A stretch of 64,000 nt of DNA from positions 620,001-684,000 of the forward strand of contig NZ_KB911460.1 in the NCBI RefSeq assembly GCF_000383475.1, in the 5' to 3' direction. This document shows positions 35,596 through 43,884 of this stretch, in pieces. Each line of letters opens with the position of its first letter. Position 1 is the first letter of the stretch. The position numbers were made by a program, and so were the translations under genes. Source of the DNA: Microbacterium sp. 11MF (GTDB lineage Bacteria; Actinomycetota; Actinomycetes; Actinomycetales; Microbacteriaceae). The notes under the pieces were generated by a model, which was not told where the DNA came from, searched no databases, and worked only from the letters and a program-made list of their open reading frames with translations.

Positions 35596-36296
35596 CGGCG
35601 TTCGTGCGCAACGCGGTGTGGTGGGCAAGGGACTACCTGTACGCGGCGGTCTGGCAGATCCGGGCGACGCTGAACCGCACCGACCCCCGGGCGTTCTCGG
35701 AGGGGGATCGCACGCCCATCGTCATCCTCCCAGGCGTCTACGAGACCTGGCAGTTCATGTATCCCCTCATCACCGCGATGCACGACCGGGGGCATCCGGT
35801 CCACGTCGTCCAAGTGCTGCACCACAACCGTCGCCCGGTCGACGAGGCGGCCGCCCGGGTCATCGAGTATCTGCGCGCGAACGGTCTGCGCGGCTGCGTT
35901 CTCTTCGCGCACAGCAAGGGCGGACTCGTCGGCAAACGCGCGATGGTGCTCGACGCGGCGGACGGGCGGATCGCCCGCATGCTCGCTGTCGCGACACCCT
36001 TCGGCGGATCGCGGTACGGCCGGCTCATGGTGTTGCCGTCCCTCCGGATCTTCTCACCGAGGAGCGCGACGATCCTCGCCCTCGCGAAGGAGCGGGAGGC
36101 GAATGCCCGCATCGTCTCGGTCTACGGGGAGTTCGACCCGCACATCCCGGAGGGGAGCGAGCTCGCCGGCGCCGCGAGGAACGTGCGACTCGACACCGGC
36201 GGCCACTTCAGGGTGCTCGCGGACCCTCGTGTCATCGCGGAACTGGTCGCCCTGTCGGAGGGCGACGGGAGTCCGGCCGGTCAGGCGACTCCCTGA
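35592..36296 (+). CDS. Lipase-like alpha/beta hydrolase (triacylglycerol lipase family)
   Basis: A 234-aa protein with an alpha/beta hydrolase core: IVILPGVYETWQFMYPLI at the first strand, and a nucleophile elbow FAHSKGGLVGK (Ser near residue 112; the first Gly of G-x-S-x-G is Ala). It resembles EstA/lipase-like proteins acting near the membrane. It has no signal peptide. Coupled to the upstream hydrolase by ATGA. Its last 16 bases overlap the end of the convergent gene at 36281. Confidence 0.82.
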   Translation: MTAFVRNAVWWARDYLYAAVWQIRATLNRTDPRAFSEGDRTPIVILPGVYETWQFMYPLITAMHDRGHPVHVVQVLHHNRRPVDEAAARVIEYLRANGLRGCVLFAHSKGGLVGKRAMVLDAADGRIARMLAVATPFGGSRYGRLMVLPSLRIFSPRSATILALAKEREANARIVSVYGEFDPHIPEGSELAGAARNVRLDTGGHFRVLADPRVIAELVALSEGDGSPAGQATP

Positions 36297-36565
36297 GCGA
36301 CGAGCACGTCGTCGACGAAGGCGTAGACCTGCTGCGGACGGAACCCCGCGAAGAATGTCGCGCGATGCTTCTCGATGCGCACAGTGTGCCGTTCCTGCTG
36401 ACCCACCTCCAACGCGTACGTCTTCACCGTGCTCGCGGAGAACAGCCGAACGGTGTCGACGATGCTCTGCCCATCGACCGTGATGGTCAGCCGACCCCAG
36501 AACTTGTCGAACGAGAAGACGACGATGTGCCGCTCGGCGTTGCCCACGGGGAAAGTCATGATCAC
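36281..36565 (-). CDS. Small conserved protein, unknown function
   Basis: A 94-aa beta-rich protein (ERHIVVFSFDKFWGRLTITVDG, read here as two strands ERHIVVFSFDKFWG and RLTITVDGQSI). I cannot name a family. GTG 36565 lies exactly six bases after TAGGCT (36577-36572); an ATG two codons later is the alternative. The 3' end overlaps the convergent lipase-like gene by 16 bases. Confidence 0.78.
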   Translation of the reverse strand: MIMTFPVGNAERHIVVFSFDKFWGRLTITVDGQSIVDTVRLFSASTVKTYALEVGQQERHTVRIEKHRATFFAGFRPQQVYAFVDDVLVAQGVA

Positions 36566-36639
36566 GGCGCCAGCCTAGGGGTGACGGCCTCGCGCGTGCG
36601 GGGCCGCCGCTCGCGAGTGCGTGGTCGCAGTCCGACGAG

Positions 36640-37830
36640 TCAGTCGTCGGCGTCGATGACCTCCCACTCGCCGAAGAGCCGGAATCCGGCGGTTTTCGCG
36701 AGGGCGACGGATGCCGTGTTGTCGAGCTGGCACCGATACTGCGGTTCGTATCCGCGCGCGATCGCCGCCGCGCTCATGGCTCGCACGGTCGCCCGCGCAA
36801 GACCCTGTCCGCGGTAATCCGGGAGGGTGATGACGCCCAGGTCAGCCAGGCGACTGCCGCTCCACGGGTACATGCTCGCGGCGGACGCCAGCGTGTCACC
36901 CGCGAACGTTCCGAAGACGAGCCAGTGGTCGAGTTCGACGAACGCTTCGTCGAGGTCGTCCTCGGGCGCTCGTGCGGTCAGTTCGGCGAAAGCCGCGGCG
37001 TCCGCCGCGGTGAGTTCGCGGGTTTCACGGCGAGGCGCTTCGCTCCGAAGCGCGTCGCGCTCTGCGGCGGGCAGGTAGAAGAGGTTGTCGGGGTCGTTGA
37101 GGGTGACGCCGGCGTCCTTCAGGCGTGCGACGAGTTCCGCGTGGGAGATGTCGTCGCCGTCGCTCACCGAGAGGCGTTCGGCCTTCTCAGGTGAGACCGC
37201 GAGGATCGCCGGTCCGTCCTGGATGCGCAGAAGCGACACCGACCGATTCTCGGGAAGTCCCGAGTCGACCGCGACGACGACGTCCGCGCCCGTGTGCGAA
37301 CGGGCGACGGCGGGGACCCAGTGGTCGACGACGGTTGAGGAGAACATCGGGGCGTCCTTTCGAGCGAGGGCGGTACTCCCAACCTCCTCCTGCGACCGGG
37401 CCGCGGGGCGAAGGCGAGCCCGCAGGGCGTCGCGCTCGGCGTCGGAGAGGGGCTCGAGCGGGTAGCGGGTGGCATCCTCTCGGAATTCGTAGCCGTCGCC
37501 CGGCTGACGGGGGATGACGTGGAGGTGCGCATGCGGAGTGCCTTGGTCGGCATCCTCCCCGTTCGACATCACGAGGTTCGTCCCGGTCGTCGCCGACGCG
37601 AGGACGTCCCGGATGGCGCGATCGGCGGCCTGCGCGATCAGGGCGAGCTCGGTCACCTCATCTGCCGTGAGCGATGCGAGGTCGGGTGCGTGGCGGAGCG
37701 GAATGACCAGCACATGTCCGCGATTGATCGGATGCCGGTCGAGGACGGCGAGGATGTGCTCGCCGCGGGCGACGACGTCGAAGCCGTCCTCGACGATGTT
37801 CTGGCAGAAGCTGCAGACGGCGTCACGCAT
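36640..37830 (-). CDS. HIT-GNAT fusion protein (or two overlapping genes)
   Basis: One continuous frame of 396 codons with two unrelated domains. Residues 1-145 are a HIT nucleotide hydrolase: SFCQNIVEDG, then the histidine triad H100-A-H102-L-H104. Residues 162-396 are a GNAT acetyltransferase: acetyl-CoA loop in DYRGQGLARATVRAM and a YRCQLDNTASVALAKTAGF end. ATG 37347 (Met162), at the exact domain border, has AAAGGA seven bases upstream, so the GNAT part may also be made separately. The first start, ATG 37830, lies seven bases after TAGTCT, which shares its TAG with the EamA stop codon. Whether the fusion is real cannot be settled from one sequence. Confidence 0.82.
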   Translation of the reverse strand: MRDAVCSFCQNIVEDGFDVVARGEHILAVLDRHPINRGHVLVIPLRHAPDLASLTADEVTELALIAQAADRAIRDVLASATTGTNLVMSNGEDADQGTPHAHLHVIPRQPGDGYEFREDATRYPLEPLSDAERDALRARLRPAARSQEEVGSTALARKDAPMFSSTVVDHWVPAVARSHTGADVVVAVDSGLPENRSVSLLRIQDGPAILAVSPEKAERLSVSDGDDISHAELVARLKDAGVTLNDPDNLFYLPAAERDALRSEAPRRETRELTAADAAAFAELTARAPEDDLDEAFVELDHWLVFGTFAGDTLASAASMYPWSGSRLADLGVITLPDYRGQGLARATVRAMSAAAIARGYEPQYRCQLDNTASVALAKTAGFRLFGEWEVIDADD

Positions 37831-37840
37831 ACCCGTGAGA

Positions 37841-38734
37841 CTACGGGCAGGGCTCCTGCGGTTCGCGGCGCACACCGTGTCGCGCCGCCCCGCCGATGAC
37901 GGTCACGACGGAGGCGAACACCAGCGCGACGCCGACGACCTGGGCCGGGGTGAGCGTCTCGTGCGCGGCGAGACCGCCGATGGCGAGCGCGACGACGGGG
38001 CTCAAGAGCCCGAGGAACGCAGGAACCCGCGTCGGCAGCGCGGCGATCCCTCGGAACCAGAGGGCATACGCGAGCGCGGTTCCGATGAGGCTCAGGTAGG
38101 TGTACCCGGCGAGGTTGGTGAGCGTGGGGGGCTGCGCGGGAAGCGGCTCGAAGGCGGCCGTGAGTGCGGCGAGGACGATGCCGCCCGCGGCCAGTTGCCA
38201 GGCCGTCACCACGAGCGGAGGGTGCTCGCTCGCCCAGACCTTCGTCAACACGACGCCCAGCGCCATCGACACCGCACCCAGCAGGGCGGCGACGATACCG
38301 ATCGCATCCAGCCCGCCCGCGGCCCGCAGGACGATGAGTGCGACGCCGATCACCCCGGCGACCCCTGCGGCGAGGAGGCGTCCCGTCAGCTTCTCGGCGA
38401 GCAGGCGAGACGCGAGCACGGCGACCAGCAGCGGTTGGATGCCCCCGACCACCGCCGCGACGCCGCCGGGCAGTCGGTCGGCGGCGATGAACAGGAAAGC
38501 GAAGAAGCCGCCGATGTTGAGCGCGCCGAGCACGGCGGACTTCCACCACCACGAGCCGCGGGGGAGTCGCCGTCCGATGAGGAGGAGCAGGATGCCGGCG
38601 GGCAGCGCGCGCACGGTCGCGGTCAGGAGCGGATGGCCCCCGATGAGGAGGGTCGTCGACGTGATGTACGTCGTGCCCCAGAGGATCGGAGCGACCGCCG
38701 TCATCGCGACGACCGACATCGTTTTGCTAAGCAC
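37841..38734 (-). CDS. EamA/DMT-family transporter
   Basis: A 297-aa drug/metabolite transporter with ten hydrophobic segments in two repeats of five, the EamA layout (VVAMTAVAPILWGTTYI at the first, ALIGTALAYALWFRGIAAL in the second half). Substrates in this family range from amino acids to drugs. The GTG at 38734 lies six bases after TATATT, so it is probably leaderless; an ATG five codons later is an alternative. It is divergent from a MarR regulator with inverted repeats between, so it is likely MarR-controlled. Confidence 0.92.
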   Translation of the reverse strand: MLSKTMSVVAMTAVAPILWGTTYITSTTLLIGGHPLLTATVRALPAGILLLLIGRRLPRGSWWWKSAVLGALNIGGFFAFLFIAADRLPGGVAAVVGGIQPLLVAVLASRLLAEKLTGRLLAAGVAGVIGVALIVLRAAGGLDAIGIVAALLGAVSMALGVVLTKVWASEHPPLVVTAWQLAAGGIVLAALTAAFEPLPAQPPTLTNLAGYTYLSLIGTALAYALWFRGIAALPTRVPAFLGLLSPVVALAIGGLAAHETLTPAQVVGVALVFASVVTVIGGAARHGVRREPQEPCP

Positions 38735-38760
38735 TTAGTCAATATAGCTCACTGCTTAGC
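38726..38760. promoter_or_regulatory. Divergent promoter with MarR-type inverted repeats
   Basis: GCTAAGCA (38726-38733) and TGCTTAGC (38753-38760) form an 8-bp inverted repeat, and a second palindrome CTAAG-CA-CTTAG lies at 38727-38738. The EamA -10, TATATT, is at 38746-38741 on the minus strand between the arms, and the marR -10, TATGGT (38763-38768), is just outside. MarR binding here would control both genes. Confidence 0.75.
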
Positions 38761-38774
38761 GATATGGTCGAGGG

Positions 38775-39254
38775 ATGGATCACGTCGATCGCATCCTCAG
38801 CCAGTGGCGCGCCGCTCGGCCCGGTCTCGATGTGAGTCCGATGGCGGTGATCGGTCGTCTCAGCCGCGCCGCGGCCGTCGTCGACGCGAGGCTCGCGGCG
38901 ACCTTCGCGTCTCACGGCATCGATGCCGGGACGTTCGACGTGCTCGCGACGCTCGCGCGTCAGGGCGAGCCCTTCCGGATCACTCCCGCCGAACTCGCCG
39001 CCGACGCCATGATCACCTCGAGCGCCGTCGCCCAGCGCCTCAACCGCCTGGATCGGCTGGGTCTCGTTGTCCGTGAGCCGAATCCCGACGACGGACGCGG
39101 CAAGTTCGTGCGACTCACCGACGCCGGACGTGAGCTGCTCGATGCGGTCCTGCCCGATCATCTGGCGACCGAGCGCGAGATCCTCGCACCGCTCACGGCC
39201 GCTGAGCGGGACACGCTCGCCGGGCTGCTGTCGAAGCTGACCTCCGAAAGGTGA
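38775..39254 (+). CDS. MarR family transcriptional regulator
   Basis: A 159-aa regulator with the winged helix of MarR: FDVLATLARQG, then ITPAELAADAMITSSAVAQRLN and the wing LVVREPNPDDGRGKFVRLTDAG. TATGGT lies exactly six bases before the ATG. It is divergent from the EamA transporter, and the shared spacer holds an inverted repeat, so it most likely represses the transporter and itself. The ligand is unknown. Confidence 0.94.
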   Translation: MDHVDRILSQWRAARPGLDVSPMAVIGRLSRAAAVVDARLAATFASHGIDAGTFDVLATLARQGEPFRITPAELAADAMITSSAVAQRLNRLDRLGLVVREPNPDDGRGKFVRLTDAGRELLDAVLPDHLATEREILAPLTAAERDTLAGLLSKLTSER

Positions 39255-39266
39255 GCGAGGCGCCCG

Positions 39267-40517
39267 TCAGGCGAGCGCGTCGATGATCGGGCGGAACTTC
39301 ACCCGGGTCTCGAGCATCTCCGTCTCGGGATCGCTGCCGGCCACGATTCCCGCGCCGGCGTGCGCGATGAGCGGAATGTCCGCCCCGGCATCCGTGTGCA
39401 CGTCGAACTGCGCGCAGCGCAGGGCGATCGCCCACTCTCCGTCACCCGCGGCGTCGATCCAGCCGACCGGGCCGGCGTAGCGGCCGCGGTCGAACGGCTC
39501 GACCCGGCGGATGACCTCGAGCGCAGCCTGTGTCGGCGTGCCGGCGACGGCCGCCGTCGGGTGCAGGACCTCGACGAGGTCGAGGGACGACGCGTGGCCT
39601 GACAGGGTGCCCTCGACGTCCGTCGCCAGGTGCCAGACGTTCGGCAGTTTCAGCATGAACGGCTCGGGCTCGGCGACCAGGGCCGACGTGTGCGCACGCA
39701 GCGAAGTGAGAACGCTCTGCACGGCGTACCGGTGCTCGTCGAGATCCTTCGCGCTCGTCGCCAGGGCGAGGGATGCCGCGGTGTCGGCATCCGCGTCGGC
39801 TCCGCGCGCGGCCGTCCCGGCCAGCACTCGGGCGGTGACCGTGCCGCCTGAGACGGTCACGAGGGTCTCGGGGCTCGCCCCGATCGCGCCGTCGACGGCG
39901 AACGTCCAGGTGTCGGGGTACGCCGACGCAAGGGCGCGGACGAGGCGCCGCAGATCGGAGCCCGCGGGCACCGTGCCCACCAGGTCGCGAGCGAGGACGA
40001 CCTTGGCGACCTCGCCGGAGGCGATCGCCTCGAGCCCGGCGCGCACCTCGCCCTGGTAGCCGTCGGGCGTGCAGGCGCCGGGGCCCACGGTCGCCGACCA
40101 GTGCGGTCCGAAACCGATCGCCTGCGGCTCGTCGCGTTCCGGCTCGCCCTCGACGAAGACATGGGTGACCCAGCTCGTGTCGCTGCGGCGACCAATGATC
40201 ATGCGCGGCACGGCCAGCGCGGTGCTCGCCGAGCTGTTCGCGGGGTCGAACGGCAGCGTGCCGAAGGCGACGAGGCCGGACCCCGGCATCCCCACCTTGT
40301 CGTCGATCTCCGCGACGGCAGCGACGTCGCGCCACCACTGCGCAGCAGGCGTGCCCGCGGGGAGCTCGGCCGCACGACCGACACCGACGAGCAGATCACC
40401 GCGACGCGACCACACGGTCGGGTCGTCGGGTGAGGCGTACACGAGCGGCTCGTCGACCGGTTCGATCCGGCGGGTGACGGCACGCAGCCGCGGGATGCCG
40501 AGTGCAGACGTGGTCAC
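39267..40517 (-). CDS. menF: Isochorismate synthase (MenF)
   Basis: A 416-aa chorismate-binding enzyme that makes isochorismate, the entry to menaquinone synthesis. The C-terminal chorismate domain is clear: KVVLARDLVGTVP near residue 166, HPTAAVAGTPTQAALEVI near residue 325, RYAGPVGWIDAAGDGEWAIALRC and the AGAGIVAGSDPETEMLETRVKF end with its catalytic Glu residues. Siderophore-type isochorismate synthases look similar, but the men neighbours decide. GTG 40517 lies exactly six bases after TAGGCT. Divergent from menG. Confidence 0.95.
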   Translation of the reverse strand: MTTSALGIPRLRAVTRRIEPVDEPLVYASPDDPTVWSRRGDLLVGVGRAAELPAGTPAAQWWRDVAAVAEIDDKVGMPGSGLVAFGTLPFDPANSSASTALAVPRMIIGRRSDTSWVTHVFVEGEPERDEPQAIGFGPHWSATVGPGACTPDGYQGEVRAGLEAIASGEVAKVVLARDLVGTVPAGSDLRRLVRALASAYPDTWTFAVDGAIGASPETLVTVSGGTVTARVLAGTAARGADADADTAASLALATSAKDLDEHRYAVQSVLTSLRAHTSALVAEPEPFMLKLPNVWHLATDVEGTLSGHASSLDLVEVLHPTAAVAGTPTQAALEVIRRVEPFDRGRYAGPVGWIDAAGDGEWAIALRCAQFDVHTDAGADIPLIAHAGAGIVAGSDPETEMLETRVKFRPIIDALA

Positions 40518-40610
40518 CCCGCCAGCCTAATCCGGCGGTGATGCGGCGGGCCGCGCCTCTCCGCCCCGCCGCACAGCCTCACCGCACCCTGCCCGGATTA
40601 GGCTCGACAC
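40518..40610. promoter_or_regulatory. Divergent menF/menG promoter region
   Basis: Each gene has TAGGCT exactly six bases before its GTG: 40529-40524 on the minus strand for menF and 40599-40604 on the plus strand for menG. The 93-bp spacer thus carries two mirrored -10 boxes, and both mRNAs should start at or within a base or two of the initiator. No clear operator is visible between them. Confidence 0.7.
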
Positions 40611-41357
40611 GTGACCGACCAGCCCTCCCGCACCCCGTCCACCCGCGCGGACCTCGGCAAGGACCCCGCGCGCGTCAGCGGCATGTTCGACGAGGTCGCG
40701 GCGGCCTACGACCGCACCAACACGGTGCTGAGCCTCGGCAACGACAAGCTGTGGCGCATTGCGACCACGCGCGCCGTGGCGCCGCGTCGCGGTCAGCGCA
40801 TCCTCGACCTGGCTGCCGGCACCGGGGCGAGCTCGGTCTCGCTCGCCCGCTCGGGTGCCGAGGTCGTCGCCGGCGACTTCTCGGCGGGGATGATCGCCGA
40901 AGGGAAGCGGCGGCACGGCGGCATCCCGAACCTGTCGTTCGTCGAGGCCGACGCGACGGCCCTGCCCTTCGCCGACGAGGAGTTCGACACCGTCACGATC
41001 TCGTTCGGCCTGCGCAACGTCAACGATCCCGAGAAGGCGCTCCGCGAGATGCTCCGCGTCACGAAGCCCGGGGGAACGCTCGTGATCTGCGAGTTCTCGC
41101 ACCCGCCGGCAGCGCTCATGCGCGTGCTGTACCGGTTCTACAACGACCGCGTCCTGCCCATCGTCGCCCGCGCCTTCAGCTCGAACGCCGCCGCCTACGA
41201 CTACCTCAACGAGTCGATCCGCGACTGGCCCGACCAGCGCACCCTTGCCGGTCGCATGCGCGAGGCCGGCTGGGATCAGGTGGCCTGGCGCGACCTCAGC
41301 TTCGGGATCGTGGCCCTGCACCGGGCACGCAAGCCCGCCACCCCGGACCAGGCGTAG
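40611..41357 (+). CDS. menG: Demethylmenaquinone methyltransferase (MenG/UbiE)
   Basis: A 248-aa class I methyltransferase that adds the ring methyl in the last menaquinone step. SAM-binding motif [16 protein letters not shown] lies near residues 65-80, and the UbiE signatures [18 protein letters not shown] and the [17 protein letters not shown] end are present. GTG 40611 is six bases after TAGGCT. Followed 23 bases later by the polyprenyl synthase, with its own -10, so the two may be both co-transcribed and separately started. Confidence 0.96.
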   Translation: MTDQPSRTPSTRADLGKDPARVSGMFDEVAAAYDRTNTVLSLGNDKLWRIATTRAVAPRRGQRILDLAAGTGASSVSLARSGAEVVAGDFSAGMIAEGKRRHGGIPNLSFVEADATALPFADEEFDTVTISFGLRNVNDPEKALREMLRVTKPGGTLVICEFSHPPAALMRVLYRFYNDRVLPIVARAFSSNAAAYDYLNESIRDWPDQRTLAGRMREAGWDQVAWRDLSFGIVALHRARKPATPDQA

Positions 41358-41380
41358 GGCGCGACGGGTACGCTGGAGCC

Positions 41381-42442
41381 ATGACCCCCCGCCCCGGTAC
41401 TCCGGGCTCGCAGATCGCGAGCCGACTCGGCGTCACCGAACGCATTTTCGTGGGACCGCGGATGCGGAAGCTCCTCACCACGGTCGAAGAAGGGCTCGAC
41501 CTCGTCGAAGCCCGCCTCGCCGGTGAGTTGAAGGTCGGCGACTCGCTCGCCGACGTCACGTCCCGCTACCTCTACGAGGCCGGTGGGAAGCGGATGCGGC
41601 CCATGCTGGCGATCCTGACCGCGCAGCTCGGCTCGGGGGTGACCGACGACGTCCTCGCGGGTGCGACGGCGCTGGAGATGACCCACCTCGGCTCGCTGTA
41701 CCACGACGACGTCATGGACGAAGCCGACCGTCGACGCGGCGTTCCCAGCGCCCACGCCGTGTGGGGCAACAACGTCGCGATCCTCACCGGCGACCTGCTC
41801 TTCTCCCGTGCGAGCCAGCTCATGGCGCAGGTGGGGGAGCGGGCGATCCGCCTGCAGGCCGACACCTTCGAACGTCTCGTCCTCGGGCAGATGCACGAGA
41901 CGGTGGGCGCCCAGCCAGGCGACGACCCGGTCGAGTTCTACCTGCAGGTCCTGAGCGACAAGACCGGTTCGCTCATCGCCGCCGCCGCCGAGACGGGCGT
42001 CGTCTTCTCCGACGCGTCCGACGAGTACGCGGCTCCCGTCCGCGAGTTCGGTGAGCGCGTGGGCGTCGCCTTCCAGCTGCTCGACGACGTCATCGACCTG
42101 TCGGCCGACCCCGCCGAGACCGGCAAGGTGCCCGGCACCGACCTGCGTGCCGGCGTCCCGACCATGCCCTATCTGCTTCTCGGCCGTGCGACCGACCCGG
42201 CCTCGCAGGCCCTCAAGGTCACGATCGACGAGGGCGTCGCCCGCATCTCCGACGGCGCCGACCCCGCGATCCTCGACGAACCGCTCGCGCAGTTGCGCGT
42301 CCACCCCGCGACAGAGGCGACCCGCCTGCTCGCGCACGAGTGGTCCGACCGCGCTGTCGCGGCTCTCGCGCCGCTTCCCGACGGGCAGGTGCGGGATGCG
42401 TTGACCCGCTTCGCCCAGGTCGTCGTCGACCGCTCCAGCTGA
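41381..42442 (+). CDS. Polyprenyl diphosphate synthase (menaquinone tail)
   Basis: A 353-aa trans-isoprenyl diphosphate synthase. The first Asp-rich motif LYHDDVMDEADRRRG lies near residues 106-120, and the second, FQLLDDVIDLSADP, near 230-243; GGKRMRPML near 65-73 is the substrate-binding lead-in. The residues before the first motif (HLGSLYHDD) suggest a long product (C35-C50), consistent with the menaquinone tail. ATG 41381 is exactly six bases after TACGCT. Product length is inferred. Confidence 0.92.
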   Translation: MTPRPGTPGSQIASRLGVTERIFVGPRMRKLLTTVEEGLDLVEARLAGELKVGDSLADVTSRYLYEAGGKRMRPMLAILTAQLGSGVTDDVLAGATALEMTHLGSLYHDDVMDEADRRRGVPSAHAVWGNNVAILTGDLLFSRASQLMAQVGERAIRLQADTFERLVLGQMHETVGAQPGDDPVEFYLQVLSDKTGSLIAAAAETGVVFSDASDEYAAPVREFGERVGVAFQLLDDVIDLSADPAETGKVPGTDLRAGVPTMPYLLLGRATDPASQALKVTIDEGVARISDGADPAILDEPLAQLRVHPATEATRLLAHEWSDRAVAALAPLPDGQVRDALTRFAQVVVDRSS

Positions 42443-42503
42443 AACCCGGCGGAATCGCCGCTTCTTCGTCACGCCCGTTCGCGGGCTCTCGGAAAGGACA
42501 CCC

Positions 42504-43877
42504 ATGACCAAGCTCCGGCTGGCCATCGTCGGCGCAGGACCCGCCGGCATCTACGCGGCGGACATCCTCCTCAAGGCAGAGCGCAAGTTCGACGTCTCGA
42601 TCGACCTGTTCGACCACCTGCCCGCCCCGTACGGGCTCGTCCGCTACGGCGTCGCCCCCGACCACCCGCGCATCAAGGGCATCATCAACGCCCTCCGCGA
42701 CGTGCTCGACCGCGGTGACATCCGCATCTTCGGCAACGTCCGCTTCGGCACCGACATCACCCTCGCCGACCTCAAGAAGCACTACAACGCGGTCATCTTC
42801 GCGACCGGCGCCATCAAGGATGCCGACCTCGACATCCCCGGCATCGACGCCGAAGGGTCGTACGGCGCCGCGGACTTCGTCAGCTGGTACGACGGGCACC
42901 CGGACTTCCCGCGGGAGTGGCCGCTCGACGCGGCATCCGTCGCGGTCCTGGGCAACGGAAACGTCGCTCTCGATGTGGCACGGGTCCTCGCGAAGCACGC
43001 CGACGACCTGCTGCCCACCGAGATCCCGGCGAACGTCTACGAGGGCCTGAAGGCGTCGCCCGTCACCGACGTCCACGTCTTCGGTCGCCGCGGTCCCGCG
43101 CAGGTGAAGTTCACGCCGCTCGAGCTCCGCGAGCTCGGCGAGCTGAACGACGTCGACATGGTCGTCTACGACGAGGACTTCGACTACGACGAGGCCTCCA
43201 AGGCGGCGATCGCGTCGAACAAGCAGGTCATGGTCATCGACCGCGTGCTGCAGTCGTGGCGCAAGCGGCCCAGCGTCAACAACGCCGGCGGCGAGGCCAG
43301 TCGCCGCCTTCACCTCCACTTCTGGGCGCGTCCCGTCGAGATCAAGAAGGATGCCGACGGTCGCGTCAGCGCGATCGTCACCGAGCGCACGCGGCCCAAC
43401 AACTCCGGCGGCGTCGAGGGCACGGGCGAGCTGCGCGAGATCGCCATCGGCCAGGTCTACCGCGCGGTCGGTTATTTCGGTTCGCCGCTGCCCGACGTTC
43501 CGTTCGACAAGCGCCACGGCGTCATCCCGAACCACGAGGGTCAGGTCGTAGAGAAGGGCTCGAACGAGCGCGTCCCCGGCGTCTACGCGACGGGCTGGAT
43601 CAAGCGGGGCCCGGTCGGACTCATCGGCCACACCAAGTCCGACGCCATGGAGACCATCCGTCACCTCATCAACGACCAGGCGTCGTGGTGGACTCCCGAG
43701 GACCCGTCCGACGAGGCGATCATCTCGCTGCTCGCCGAGCGCCAGATCGCCTGGACCGACCTGGACGGCTGGCACCGACTCGACGAGCACGAGGTCGCCC
43801 TCGGCGCCCCGCACGAGCGCGAGCGCATCAAGGTCGTCGACCGCGACGAGATGGTGCGGGTCTCGCGCGGGGAGTGA
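42504..43877 (+). CDS. FAD-dependent ferredoxin--NADP+ reductase (FprA-like)
   Basis: A 457-aa flavoprotein of the adrenodoxin-reductase/FprA type, moving electrons between NADPH and ferredoxin. FAD-binding GAGPAG at residues 10-15, the signature PAPYGLVRYGVAPDHP near 46-61, an NADPH motif VLGNGNVALDVAR near 150-162 and the closing TGWIKRGPVGLIGHTKSDA are all intact. It begins with ATG 42504 (GAAAGGA upstream), about 60 bases after the prenyl synthase. It may serve cytochrome P450 or other ferredoxin partners, not seen here. Confidence 0.93.
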   Translation: MTKLRLAIVGAGPAGIYAADILLKAERKFDVSIDLFDHLPAPYGLVRYGVAPDHPRIKGIINALRDVLDRGDIRIFGNVRFGTDITLADLKKHYNAVIFATGAIKDADLDIPGIDAEGSYGAADFVSWYDGHPDFPREWPLDAASVAVLGNGNVALDVARVLAKHADDLLPTEIPANVYEGLKASPVTDVHVFGRRGPAQVKFTPLELRELGELNDVDMVVYDEDFDYDEASKAAIASNKQVMVIDRVLQSWRKRPSVNNAGGEASRRLHLHFWARPVEIKKDADGRVSAIVTERTRPNNSGGVEGTGELREIAIGQVYRAVGYFGSPLPDVPFDKRHGVIPNHEGQVVEKGSNERVPGVYATGWIKRGPVGLIGHTKSDAMETIRHLINDQASWWTPEDPSDEAIISLLAERQIAWTDLDGWHRLDEHEVALGAPHERERIKVVDRDEMVRVSRGE

Positions 43878-43884
43878 TCACGCG

